A DNA stretch of 64,000 nucleotides from Deltaproteobacteria bacterium (GCA_020060215.1 JAGVAP010000074.1:1-64000), one strand, 5' to 3'; counted from the stretch's first letter, positions 35,374 to 44,148 are shown. Notes: generated by a model not told the origin, from the letters alone. Numbers and translations: made by a program.

Positions 35374-37233
35374 ATGTGCGGCATAGGCGGCATCTTTCGC
35401 GCAAACGGCGGCCCCGTAGACCCTTCTTCGGTCAAGAGGATGTGCGACGTCATTGCCCACCGGGGGCCGGACGACGAAGGGTACTACTTTTCCCCTGCCG
35501 AGCCGGGGATCGGGCTGGGACACCGCAGGCTCGCCATCCTGGACCTCTCGGAGACCGGCCGACAGCCCATGCCGGACGAGAGCGGCAGGCTTTGGCTCAG
35601 CTTTAACGGCGAGATCTACAACCACCCGGAGATCAGAGAGACGCTCGCCGCCAGGGGCCACCGGTTCCGCTCCAGGACGGACACGGAAGTGATCCTCCAC
35701 GCCTATGAGGAGTGGGGCATAGAATGCGCCGCGCGGTTCAACGGCATGTGGGCCTTTGCGCTCTGGGACGGGGTCAGGGACCGGCTCTTTCTCTCCCGGG
35801 ACCGCTTCGGGGTGAAGCCCCTCTACTACCTGGCCCGCGAGGACGGCTTCGTCTTCGGCTCCGAGATCAAGGCCATCCTGGCGATCCGGCCGGAGGAACG
35901 GGTCCCCAATCTACCCTACCTTGCCGCCTTCCTGGCCTACGGCATGATGGACCATGGAGAGGAGACCTGCTTCCGCAACATCCGTTCCCTGCCGCCGGGG
36001 CACTCCATGGTGGTGACGGCGGACGGGCTCAAGACCGTACGATACTGGGATCTCGGTCAGGAGGCGGCAGCGGGGGTTGACGGCACGGCGGGCCCTGGCC
36101 GCCGGGGCCTGGAAGAGCGTTTTCTGCACCTCCTGAAAGATGCGGTCCGGCTCCGCCTCGCCAGCGATGTGGCCGTGGGCGCCTGCCTGAGCGGCGGGCT
36201 GGACTCCAGCGCGATCGTCTCCCTGGCCTCGTCCTGTGTCCAGGGTCTCCCTACCTTTACCTCCGTGTTCGAGGATCCGTGCTGCGACGAGTCCCGCTTT
36301 GCGGCGCAGGTGGAAGAGCGATACCGCACCCGGCCTCATCATGTGCGGCCGGATGCACAGGGATTCATCGAAGCCCTGTCGCGCATGATCTGGTTCCAGG
36401 ACGAACCCGGCGCCGCCTATGGCATATTCCCGCAGTGGAAGGTCATGGAAGAGGCATCCCATCACGTCCGGGTCATCCTGGACGGACAGGGAGGAGACGA
36501 ACTCCTGGCCGGGTACCATCATTTCCTCCCCCACTACCTCCTGACCCTTCGAGACGACCCCTCTGTGGAGAGAGGGGATTTCGTGAAGACCCGTGACCTC
36601 CTGAAGAGGCTCTACGGCCCTCAGTTGGCCTCCCCCTTTCTCCGTGGAAGCGACGATCCGGAGTACCGGAAGGCCGCGATCGCTCCGGATCTGCGAACGC
36701 AGGTGCCGGCCGGGAGCCGAGACTTCGCAGGTCCCTTCGCCCATCACCTGGACAATGTCCTGTACAAGGCCCTCACCAGGGACATCCTCCCCGGGCTACT
36801 CCACTACCAGGATCGCATGAGCATGGCCTTTTCGCTTGAATCCAGGGTCCCCTTCCTGGATTACAGGCTGGTGCGTTTCTGCTTCACCCTCCCCTACGGC
36901 TCAAAAATACGGCAGGGCATGACCAAGGCCATCCTCCGGGACGCCGTCGCCGGGATCGTGCCCGAAACCATCCGGTCGCGAAAGGACAAGATGGGCTTTC
37001 CGGCGCCCCTTTCCGGGTGGATTCGCGGGGAGCTTCGGCCCCTCGTCCACGACCTCCTCCTCTCGGACCGTCCCGCGGGCCGCGGCGTCCTGGATCCGGT
37101 CACCGTCAAGAAACGGTTAGAGGACCACATGAATGCGTCCTGCGACCATACCTGGGAGATCTGGAGGTGGCTGTCCCTGGAGGTCTGGTTCAGGGAGTTC
37201 ATAGACGGCCCGGCAGGGGGAACGCGCCGCTGA
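35374..37233 (+). CDS. asnB: Asparagine synthetase (glutamine-hydrolysing) family amidotransferase, copy 2
   Basis: It has 619 residues starting at ATG 35374 so that the nucleophile is Cys2 (MCGIGGIF); a longer in-frame extension to 35224 is repeat sequence. The glutaminase domain has HRGPDDEGYY, FNGEIYNH and RFNGMWAFALWD. The synthetase domain has SGGLDSS at 273-279, LDGQGGDELLAGYHHF and QDRMSMAFSLESRVPFLD. It is complete and closer to canonical AsnB than copy 1. It overlaps the downstream glycosyltransferase (TGATG), so it acts with glycan genes. An amide on a uronic acid made by the nearby Wbp/Wlb-like enzymes is a reasonable hypothesis. Confidence 0.93.
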   Translation: MCGIGGIFRANGGPVDPSSVKRMCDVIAHRGPDDEGYYFSPAEPGIGLGHRRLAILDLSETGRQPMPDESGRLWLSFNGEIYNHPEIRETLAARGHRFRSRTDTEVILHAYEEWGIECAARFNGMWAFALWDGVRDRLFLSRDRFGVKPLYYLAREDGFVFGSEIKAILAIRPEERVPNLPYLAAFLAYGMMDHGEETCFRNIRSLPPGHSMVVTADGLKTVRYWDLGQEAAAGVDGTAGPGRRGLEERFLHLLKDAVRLRLASDVAVGACLSGGLDSSAIVSLASSCVQGLPTFTSVFEDPCCDESRFAAQVEERYRTRPHHVRPDAQGFIEALSRMIWFQDEPGAAYGIFPQWKVMEEASHHVRVILDGQGGDELLAGYHHFLPHYLLTLRDDPSVERGDFVKTRDLLKRLYGPQLASPFLRGSDDPEYRKAAIAPDLRTQVPAGSRDFAGPFAHHLDNVLYKALTRDILPGLLHYQDRMSMAFSLESRVPFLDYRLVRFCFTLPYGSKIRQGMTKAILRDAVAGIVPETIRSRKDKMGFPAPLSGWIRGELRPLVHDLLLSDRPAGRGVLDPVTVKKRLEDHMNASCDHTWEIWRWLSLEVWFREFIDGPAGGTRR

Positions 37234-38429
37234 TGAAGATCGGCATGATCCTCGAGCGGGACTTCCCCACCACACCGCCGGACATCCGTGTGGAGAAGGA
37301 GATGCGCTGCCTCCTGCAGGGGGGCCACGAGGTGGAGCTTCTTTCCCTCCGGATCACGTCGATCCTGGAGGAGGACCGGTTCCTGGCGCGGATCCCCGTC
37401 TTCAGAATCCCCATCCCGATGCTGCGCATCCGGGAGTGGGACCCTGCGTCCGTGGAACGCCACTTTCATTCGGACCTTTCCCCCTGGGTCCAGGCCGTCG
37501 AAGCGTTCATCTCCAACCGGCGCGTGGATGCGCTCCACGTCCATGATCTTCCCCTGGGATGGGTCTCCGCCTGTGCGGCCTCGAGGAGGGGAATCCCCGT
37601 GGTACTGGATTTGCATGAGGTATATCCGGACCTGGTCCGCTTCATGAGACCGGACGGCGCCGGCGCGTGGAGTCCCGGGGAGTGGGTCTCGGAACTTGAG
37701 AAGGAGTGTCTGGGATTGGCGGATCGGATCATCGTGACCGTGGAGGAGTCCAGGCAGCGGCTGGTCCGGATGGGTGTGCCCGAAGGGAAGATCACCGTGG
37801 TCATGAACACCGAAGCGATAGAGAGCATGAGACCAAGCACCCCTGTTCGCCCGCCCCTCCCCCGGCTCGAGGGGAAATGCGTGGTGACCTATGTGGGCGC
37901 ATTCGGAGAGGTCCGGGGGCTCGACCGGCTCATCCGGGCAATCCGTTCGATCTCCGCCGAAAACCCCGAGGTCCATCTCCTCCTCGTGGGCGGCGGATAC
38001 AACGAGTCCGACCTGGCGGCCCTTGTACGGGATCTCCGGATGGAGGAGAGGGTGACGATCACGGGGTGGGTCCCATTCGCGGAAGTTCCCCACCTGATCG
38101 GCATGTCCCACATCTGTGTCGTGCCCCACGTGAAGAGTCCCTTTACGGACACGACGGTGCCTCACAAGCTCTTCCAGTACATGCTCATGGCCAAACCGGT
38201 GGTCGTCTCCGATGCGGCCCCCCTGGTGAGGATCACCCGGGAGTGCGAGTGCGGCATGGACTACCCTTCCGAAGATGTGCAATCCCTGGCCCGATGCCTG
38301 GAACTGCTGGTGAAGGACGCGGACAGGCGCCGAAGGCTGGGAGAGAACGGGCGCAGGGCGGCCGTCGGCCGATACCACTGGGGAAAGGACGGGGAGAATC
38401 TCCTGAGTGTCTATGCCCATCTCCGATGA
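37233..38429 (+). CDS. Glycosyltransferase family 4 protein
   Basis: It has 398 residues with a GT-B fold. The N-terminal domain starts MKIGMILERDFPTTPPDIRV, with VDALHVHDLPLGW and VVLDLHEVYPD. The C-terminal domain has VVTYVGAFGEVRGLDRLIRA, VHLLLVGGG, RVTITGWVPFAEVPHLIGMS and PHKLFQYMLMAKPVVVSDA. The glutamate-rich E-x7-E site is replaced by a His/Lys-Leu-Phe-Gln-Tyr version common in this branch. It starts within the asnB stop and overlaps the acetyltransferase. It is likely to transfer a sugar to a lipid-linked or protein-linked acceptor; the donor is unknown. Confidence 0.88.
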   Translation: MKIGMILERDFPTTPPDIRVEKEMRCLLQGGHEVELLSLRITSILEEDRFLARIPVFRIPIPMLRIREWDPASVERHFHSDLSPWVQAVEAFISNRRVDALHVHDLPLGWVSACAASRRGIPVVLDLHEVYPDLVRFMRPDGAGAWSPGEWVSELEKECLGLADRIIVTVEESRQRLVRMGVPEGKITVVMNTEAIESMRPSTPVRPPLPRLEGKCVVTYVGAFGEVRGLDRLIRAIRSISAENPEVHLLLVGGGYNESDLAALVRDLRMEERVTITGWVPFAEVPHLIGMSHICVVPHVKSPFTDTTVPHKLFQYMLMAKPVVVSDAAPLVRITRECECGMDYPSEDVQSLARCLELLVKDADRRRRLGENGRRAAVGRYHWGKDGENLLSVYAHLR

Positions 38430-38898
38430 CGTGACCCTGGGAAAAGACGTGATCATCCCCCACCCGGAGCTGGTCAACCTCTACGGTTGCAGGATCGGGG
38501 ATGGGACCAAGATCGGCACCTTTGTGGAGGTCCAGAAAAACGTTCTCATCGGAAGTCTCTGCAAGATCTCGTCCCACACCTTCATCTGCGAGGGAGTCGC
38601 CGTCGAGGACCGGGTGTTCATCGGACACGGCGTGATGTTCATCAACGACCCCTACCCGCGCGCCACATCCGGGGGCAGGCTCCAGACCGAGGCCGACTGG
38701 GCCCCGGTCCCCACACGGGTCCGGGAAGGGGCATCGATCGGGAGCGGCTCCACCATCCTCTGCGGCGTGACCATCGGCAGGAACGCCATGGTGGGCGCCG
38801 GGGCCGTGGTCACCGGGGATGTGCCGGATCATGCGATCGCGGCCGGGGTCCCCGCCAGGGTGGTCGGGGATGTCAGAGAGGAGGGAAAGAGGCGATGA
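38413..38898 (+). CDS. Hexapeptide-repeat sugar N-acetyltransferase (WbpD/WlbB-like)
   Basis: It has 161 residues (GTG 38407 is an alternative start) and overlaps the glycosyltransferase end. Left-handed beta-helix repeats run throughout: IGDGTKIGTFVEVQKNVLIG, VFIGHGVMFINDPYPRA, then VREGASIGSGSTILCGVTIG and NAMVGAGAVVTGDV. The insert with FINDPYPRATS and the tail AAGVPARVVGDV match the acetyltransferase of the UDP-2,3-diacetamido-2,3-dideoxyglucuronate pathway. Together with the next two genes (dehydrogenase and aminotransferase) it completes the oxidise-aminate-acetylate series at carbon 3. It transfers acetyl from acetyl-CoA. Confidence 0.87.
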   Translation: MPISDDVTLGKDVIIPHPELVNLYGCRIGDGTKIGTFVEVQKNVLIGSLCKISSHTFICEGVAVEDRVFIGHGVMFINDPYPRATSGGRLQTEADWAPVPTRVREGASIGSGSTILCGVTIGRNAMVGAGAVVTGDVPDHAIAAGVPARVVGDVREEGKRR

Positions 38899-39986
38899 TC
38901 GGCGTCGGCGTGATCGGATACGGATACTGGGGGCCGAACCTGGTCCGCAATTTCTACGAGTCGGCCGGATCGAGGGTGGTCTCGGTCTGCGACCTGAACC
39001 CCGACAGGCTCACCAGAGTGGGGACCCGCTACCCGAACATCGGGACCACCCGCGATGCCATGGACCTGATCCGCGACAGCAAGGTGGACGCGGTCGTGAT
39101 CTCCACGCCCGTTTCGAGCCACTTCGACCTCGCCCTGAAGGCGCTCCGCTGCGGCAAGCACGTGCTGGTGGAAAAGCCCCTGACCTCCACCAGCGACCAG
39201 GCCATGAGGCTCATCGACGAGGCGGCCCGCCGCAGACTGGTGCTCATGGTGGACCACACCTTCGTCTACACCGGCCCGGTCCGGAAGATCAGGGAGCTGG
39301 TCCACAGCCACAGCCTCGGGGAGATCTACTACTTCGACTCGGTCCGCATCAATCTCGGCCTGTTCCAGCACGATGTGAACGTCGTCTGGGACCTGGCGGT
39401 CCACGACCTCTCCATCATGGACTACGTCCTTCCCACAAGGCCCTGCGCCGTGTCCGCCACGGGGATCAGCAACATCCCGGGGGAGCCGGAGAACGTCGCC
39501 TTTCTCACGAGCTTTTTTGAGGGGAACCTGATCGCCCACGTCCACGTGAACTGGCTGGCGCCGGTGAAGGTCCGGCGCACCATCATCGGCGGGAGCAGGA
39601 AGATGGTCCTCTATGACGACCTGGAGCCGAGCGAAAAGATCAAGGTCTATGACAAGGGGATCCAGGTGAACAACGAGGCGGAGAGTGTCTATCGGATGCT
39701 GATCAGCTACCGCACGGGCGAGATGCACGCCCCAACCTTCGACACCACCGAGGCCCTTCAGCGGGAGGTCTCCCACTTCATCGAATGCGTCGAGGGGAAC
39801 GGGGTTCCGCTGACGCCGGGGGAGGCGGGACTGAGGATCGTTCGCATGCTGGAGGCGGCCGTCCGCTCCATGAGGGCGAGCGGTCGACCCGTGGAGCTGG
39901 ACCTGGAGAGCCGATCAGGACGGCTCCCCCCCATGCGCTTTCGCGGCTCAGGCATGCAGGAGCACCCGTTACCGGGCCTGTCCTGA
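38895..39986 (+). CDS. Gfo/Idh/MocA-family sugar-nucleotide 3-dehydrogenase (WbpB/WlbA-like)
   Basis: It has 363 residues, coupled by ATGA to the acetyltransferase. The NAD-binding start is IGVGVIGYGYWGPNLVRNFY, the EKP motif is LVEKPLTSTSDQAM, and the catalytic-face motif is WDLAVHDLSIMDYVLP. The GYGYWGPNLVRNF variant is typical of enzymes that oxidise the 3-hydroxyl of UDP-GlcNAc or UDP-GlcNAc uronic acid. It would give the 3-keto sugar for the DegT aminotransferase encoded convergently at 40083-41189. A WbpA-type UDP-GlcNAc 6-dehydrogenase is not in the window, so the uronic-acid step is either elsewhere or absent. Confidence 0.87.
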   Translation: MIGVGVIGYGYWGPNLVRNFYESAGSRVVSVCDLNPDRLTRVGTRYPNIGTTRDAMDLIRDSKVDAVVISTPVSSHFDLALKALRCGKHVLVEKPLTSTSDQAMRLIDEAARRRLVLMVDHTFVYTGPVRKIRELVHSHSLGEIYYFDSVRINLGLFQHDVNVVWDLAVHDLSIMDYVLPTRPCAVSATGISNIPGEPENVAFLTSFFEGNLIAHVHVNWLAPVKVRRTIIGGSRKMVLYDDLEPSEKIKVYDKGIQVNNEAESVYRMLISYRTGEMHAPTFDTTEALQREVSHFIECVEGNGVPLTPGEAGLRIVRMLEAAVRSMRASGRPVELDLESRSGRLPPMRFRGSGMQEHPLPGLS

Positions 39987-40014
39987 TGCACCGGCTCCAG
40001 AGATTCGGACGGCC

Positions 40015-40048
40015 TCGTAGGATGGGTGGAGCGAAGAGAAACCCATCA
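40015..40048 (+). repeat. TCGTAGGATGGGTGGAGCG repeat
   Basis: It is nearly identical, on the opposite strand, to the insertion at 35301-35333 (TCGTAGGATGGGTGGAGCG, then A/C-AG-A/C-GAAACC). It lies between two convergent genes. No terminator hairpin is obvious in this 96-bp gap. Confidence 0.7.
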
Positions 40049-40082
40049 ATTCGGCTCTCGATCATCCATGCATCCTCCGCAC

Positions 40083-41189
40083 TTACGAGGAGCGTGCGGC
40101 TCTCAGGACGTCCGATACATAGGTGATCTGCTCCATGGTCAACTCCGGAAACATGGGCAGGCTCAGGATCTCCTGGGAGCACCTGACGGCCGCCGGGAAG
40201 TCGGCGGTTGTGTGTCCCAGGTGCCGGTAGGCCTGCAGCATCGGAAGGGGCGTCGGGTAGTGGATCCCGGCTGCGATCCCCTTCTCGGCGAGGGCTTTCA
40301 TGACCCGGTCGCGGTCCGGCACCCTCACGACATAGAGGTGGTAGACATGTTTGAATCCGTCCATTTCTGCGGGGAGAACGATCCCGCTTCCGTCCAGGAG
40401 CCTCGTGTAGGCGCGGGCCGCCGCCCTTCTCGCCGCCACCCACTGGTCGAGAAACCTCAGCTTCACCCGCAGGATCGCCGCCTGCAGGCCGTCGAGCCTG
40501 CTGTTCGTCCCCTCGATCTCGTGGTCGTACTTGCCCATGCGGCCGTGGTTCGAGAGGAGCCTGATCTTGTCGGCCAGAGACGAATCATCGGTCACGACCG
40601 CACCCCCGTCCCCATAGGCCCCGAGATTCTTTCCCGGATAGAAGCTGAAGCAGGCCGCATGGCCCCATGTCCCCACCCGCTTCCCATGGACTTCGGCGCC
40701 GTGGGCCTGGGCCGCATCCTCGATGAGGTAGAGGCCTCTCTCCCTTGCGACGGCCGTGAGCTCCGGCATGTCCGCGGGCAGACCATAGAGATGGACAGGG
40801 ATGATGGCCCTGGTCCTGGAGGTGATCACCCGCCTCACGCGCTCGCAGTCGATGTTTCGGGTGGAGAGGTCGCAGTCGGCGAACACGACCCTTGCACCGG
40901 ACAGGGTGACGGCCTCGGAAGTGGCGATGAAGGAATTGGCCGCCGTGATCACCTCGTCCCCGGGGCCGATCCCCAGACCCCTCAAGGTGAGGCAGAGGGC
41001 ATCGGTGCCGTTGCCGACCCCGACACAGTGGGTTGCGCCGCAGTACCGGGCGAAATCCTTCTCGAAGGCGTCCACGTATTTTCCTCCGACGAATGCGGCA
41101 TCCTCGATCACGTCCGAGATCGCGCGGTCGATCTCGGTCTTGATGGTCCGATACTGGGCCTTGAGGTCCACAAAGGGCACGTTCATCAT
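40083..41189 (-). CDS. DegT/DnrJ/EryC1/StrS-family aminotransferase (WbpE/WlbC-like)
   Basis: It has 368 residues and is the only minus-strand gene inside the island. It opens with NVPFVDLKAQYRTIKTEID, the signature of the WbpE/WlbC subgroup, followed by FVGGKYVDAFEKDFARYCGA and VGNGTDALCLTLRGLGIGPG. The PLP lysine is Lys187 in FYPGKNLGAYGDGG, and EDAAQAHGAE provides the Asp. It would transfer an amino group to the 3-keto sugar produced by the neighbouring dehydrogenase. AAAGGATGACAGG precedes ATGATG, so the start is 41189 or 41186. It shares a 95-bp divergent region with the B12 radical SAM gene. Confidence 0.92.
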   Translation of the reverse strand: MMNVPFVDLKAQYRTIKTEIDRAISDVIEDAAFVGGKYVDAFEKDFARYCGATHCVGVGNGTDALCLTLRGLGIGPGDEVITAANSFIATSEAVTLSGARVVFADCDLSTRNIDCERVRRVITSRTRAIIPVHLYGLPADMPELTAVARERGLYLIEDAAQAHGAEVHGKRVGTWGHAACFSFYPGKNLGAYGDGGAVVTDDSSLADKIRLLSNHGRMGKYDHEIEGTNSRLDGLQAAILRVKLRFLDQWVAARRAAARAYTRLLDGSGIVLPAEMDGFKHVYHLYVVRVPDRDRVMKALAEKGIAAGIHYPTPLPMLQAYRHLGHTTADFPAAVRCSQEILSLPMFPELTMEQITYVSDVLRAARSS

Positions 41190-41284
41190 CCTGTCATCCT
41201 TTCGCCATCGTTAGCGGCACCGGACTCCCGCAGAAGAGCCTCCGAGTTTGAGGCAAAACCCTCGACCTGTCAAGGGATAGGCTT

Positions 41285-42640
41285 ATGAAGATCCTCCTCG
41301 TCAATACGCCCATCCGGCTCGACGCAAGGCCCAACTGCATCCCCTGTGGCCTGGCCACCATGGCAAACGTCCTGCGAGACGCCGGCTACGAAGTGGAGAT
41401 CCTGGACCTCAACGCTCTCCGGCCCTCCCGGGAAGAGACCCTGGAGACCCTCCGCTCCAGGTCGTGGCACCTGGTCGGCGTCTCGGGGCTGATCACCACC
41501 TATCCGTTCCAGAGATGGCTGATCTCCGAGCTCAAGAGACTCAACCCGGATGCGCCCGTAGTCAGCGGCGGCGGTCTTGCCACCACGAGCAGCGATCTGC
41601 TGTTCGAGCGGACCCCCCTCGATATCGCGGTGCTCGGCGAAGGGGAAGAGACCATGCCGGAGCTCTGCCGCGCAGTGGAGGAAGAAGACGACCTCAGGCG
41701 GATCTCCGGCATCCGGTTCCGGCAAGGGGAATGGATCGTCACCAACCCCCGGAGAAAGAACATCCCGGACCTGGACCGCATCCCCTTCCCTGCCTGGGAC
41801 CTCCTGCCCATGGACATCTATCTCCGAAACCCCATCTGGGGGGATGTGGCCGGGAATTCCTCGGGCTTCAGAAAAGGGGTCAGGGTGACCAGGAGCATGA
41901 ATATCATCTCCAGCAGGGGATGCCCCTTCTCCTGCAACTACTGCTATCACCTCTTCGGGCGATCGAGTTACCGATTCCGCTCGGCCCAGAATGTCGTCGA
42001 TGAGATCGAAACCCTGGTGGACCGCTACGGAACGGACTTCATCGGGTTCGTGGACGACAACATGATGGCCTCTGAAAAGAGGCTCCTTGCATTCTGCGAT
42101 CTGATGGAGAAGAGGAAGTTCCCTCTGACATGGGGGTGCCATGGGAGGGTGACGAGCGCCAAAGCCGACATCCTCCAGCGGATGGCCGAAACCGGTTGTG
42201 TCTGGATCGGATACGGGATCGAGTCCGGCAGCCAGGAGATCCTGAACGCCATGAACAAGAAGTCCACCGTTGCCCAGGCAAAGGAAGCCATACGAAATAC
42301 GAGACAAGCCGGTATTTATCCCAACACCACCTTCATCTTCGGATACCCCGGGGAATCCCGGCGCTCCATCCAGGAGACGATCGATTTCAAGAAGGCGATG
42401 GGGATCGAGTGCGGCTCCTTCTTCGCCACACCCTACCCCGGGACACCGCTCTACGAGAAGGTGAAGGGGCGAATCAGGGATCAGGAAGAGTTTGTCAGAC
42501 GTCTTGGGAACGCTACGGAGTTCACGATCAATCTCACCGGGTTCCCGGATCAGGAGTTCCTTGAGTTGAAAAAGGCCATGGATGGAAACCGTGATGTGAT
42601 GGAAGCGGCGGATTGCGGGTTGCGGGTGGCGGCCTGCTGA
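41285..42640 (+). CDS. B12-binding-domain radical SAM protein
   Basis: It has 451 residues. The N-terminal cobalamin-type domain has KILLVNTPIRLDARPNCIPC, less the last two residues, GLATMANVLRDAGYEVEILD, VSGLITTYPFQRW and VSGGGLATTSSDLLFE. The radical SAM triad is Cys213, Cys217 and Cys220 (CPFSCNYC), then FIGFVDDNMMASEKRLL, GYGIESGSQEILNAMNKK and FIFGYPGESRRSIQE. The sequence around the barrel is close to the other two B12 members. Its last codons are Ala/Gly/Arg-rich, next to decayed sequence. It is the first plus-strand gene after the divergent aminotransferase. Confidence 0.87.
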   Translation: MKILLVNTPIRLDARPNCIPCGLATMANVLRDAGYEVEILDLNALRPSREETLETLRSRSWHLVGVSGLITTYPFQRWLISELKRLNPDAPVVSGGGLATTSSDLLFERTPLDIAVLGEGEETMPELCRAVEEEDDLRRISGIRFRQGEWIVTNPRRKNIPDLDRIPFPAWDLLPMDIYLRNPIWGDVAGNSSGFRKGVRVTRSMNIISSRGCPFSCNYCYHLFGRSSYRFRSAQNVVDEIETLVDRYGTDFIGFVDDNMMASEKRLLAFCDLMEKRKFPLTWGCHGRVTSAKADILQRMAETGCVWIGYGIESGSQEILNAMNKKSTVAQAKEAIRNTRQAGIYPNTTFIFGYPGESRRSIQETIDFKKAMGIECGSFFATPYPGTPLYEKVKGRIRDQEEFVRRLGNATEFTINLTGFPDQEFLELKKAMDGNRDVMEAADCGLRVAAC

Positions 42641-42664
42641 CGAATTCGTATCATATAGCCCTTG

Positions 42665-42851
42665 TCAAAGCGAGCCAAGATCGCGGATCTGCGAGATGTC
42701 TCTTTCGATCCTCTCGAACGGCGCGTCCATCCCCTCGAAGCGCTTGTCCATCTGCGCGAATCGGGCATTGGTGTCCTGGAAGCGCCCTGATCTCGTCCCG
42801 GATGCTGATCAGGACTTCCGGCGTGACGTCCCTGACCTTGGAATTTCCCAT
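42665..42851 (-). pseudogene. Frameshifted small coiled-coil protein
   Basis: The minus strand reads MGNSKVRDVTPEVLISIRDE, then after one extra base near 42786 continues in another frame as RFQDTNARFAQMDKRFEGMD and ERIERDISQIRDLGSL, followed by a stop. Joined, this is a small heptad-rich protein of a type (TPEVLxxIRDEI plus N-ARF-QMDKRFE repeats) common as short orphan genes. One frameshift makes it a probable pseudogene. The rest of the 336-bp gap (42641-42976) contains nothing recognisable. Confidence 0.6.
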
Positions 42852-42976
42852 ATCGCCCCTCCACGGACCGCCCTTGGATCGAAGAACAGTCTCTTTTCCG
42901 GTGGTCCGTCAACAGGTCTCTTCCCCCACGGTTTTTCCGATGAACGGGCCATGACCCCGCCGGATCGGCGAAGAAG

Positions 42977-44107
42977 ATGAACTACCGATGGATCGACCCG
43001 GATCTCGTGGAAGGAGTGGGAGAGGAAAGCCTTCTCCTTTTCGGGGCCGGTAAGGGAAGCGAGGAACTGCTGCAATGGCTTGGGACCTACCGCCCGAACG
43101 CGCGCGTCCTTGCGATCGCCGACAATGACGCCTCCCTTTGGGGCAGGACTCTTCAGGGGCACAACATCATACCGCCGGGGAGGTTGGGGGAGTTCCATTT
43201 CGACAGGATCATCGTGACCTCGGTCTCAGGTAGCCAGACGATCTCCCATCAACTCATGGAATTGGGTTACGAGCAATCGGATGTTCTTCGGGTCGGGCGG
43301 TACCCTTCCGGATACCTCGAAAACTTCCGCATCCTGAAATCGGAGTTGACCTCCCTCTCCAGATGGAACGAGACCGGCCGCTGCCTTCACGTTGGCCCGG
43401 GGGGTTTCCTGGGAATGGAATCCCTGCTTTCCGCGCTCCTGGTAGATCATGTCTCTTCCATCGACAAGTTCGCCTTTGCCATCGACTACCCCGACATCAC
43501 CCCCCGCCTGGCGGAATACCGGCGAATCAGGGACCTTATCCCGGAAGAGGCCGCCCCCGGTCAGGATATCGATTGTTCCCTCTCCCGGTTCGATGCGCTC
43601 TTTCAGAGCCGGGGGGATCGCTTCTACCTCGACACGGAAAAAATCGACTTCCGCCACCCCGTGGACGTCTGTTCCATGCCCTTCCCTGCGGAAAGCTTCG
43701 ATCTCGTGATCTCCTTCGCGATCCTCGAACACGTGGAGGACCCGGGTCAGGCTGTATCCGAGATCGCTCGCGTCCTCAAGAAAGGAGGAACGGCGTACCA
43801 CACGATCATCACTATAGACCACCGTTCCTTCTCGAGCGTAGACGGGTTCACGCCCTTTTCCTTCCGCGTCTACAGCGCATCGGAGTGGGAGGCCATCGCC
43901 GGGAGAAAGTTTTACCAGAACAGGCTCCTGCCGGTTCAGTGGAAATCCCTTTTCGAGGAAAAAGGCCTTCGGGTCGAGAGGTATGCGGTGGGTGAACGGG
44001 TCAAGCTGTCCGACGCGGCCCTCCTGGATTTTCATCCCGACTTCACGTCATTCAGCAGGGAAGAACTGTGTGAAGTCAATTGTCGGATTTCAGCGGTAAA
44101 GGTGTGA
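42977..44107 (+). CDS. SAM-dependent methyltransferase with N-terminal PglD-N-like domain
   Basis: It has 376 residues. Residues 15-110 repeat the alpha/beta domain seen in the winged-helix regulator: SLLLFGAGKGSEELLQWL, VLAIADNDASLWGRTLQGHN and FDRIIVTSVSGSQT. Residues about 135-330 are a class I methyltransferase: CLHVGPGGFLGMES is motif I, VDVCSMPFPAESFDLVISFA is motif II/III, and EIARVLKKGGTAYHTI is motif IV. An unusual insert of about 70 residues separates motif I from motif II. GAAGAAG lies before the ATG. The N-terminal domain may bind a nucleotide sugar that is then methylated. Confidence 0.78.
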   Translation: MNYRWIDPDLVEGVGEESLLLFGAGKGSEELLQWLGTYRPNARVLAIADNDASLWGRTLQGHNIIPPGRLGEFHFDRIIVTSVSGSQTISHQLMELGYEQSDVLRVGRYPSGYLENFRILKSELTSLSRWNETGRCLHVGPGGFLGMESLLSALLVDHVSSIDKFAFAIDYPDITPRLAEYRRIRDLIPEEAAPGQDIDCSLSRFDALFQSRGDRFYLDTEKIDFRHPVDVCSMPFPAESFDLVISFAILEHVEDPGQAVSEIARVLKKGGTAYHTIITIDHRSFSSVDGFTPFSFRVYSASEWEAIAGRKFYQNRLLPVQWKSLFEEKGLRVERYAVGERVKLSDAALLDFHPDFTSFSREELCEVNCRISAVKV

Positions 44108-44148
44108 GTACCGATCGCTCTGGTCCAACCCCCAAGGAGGCAAACCCC

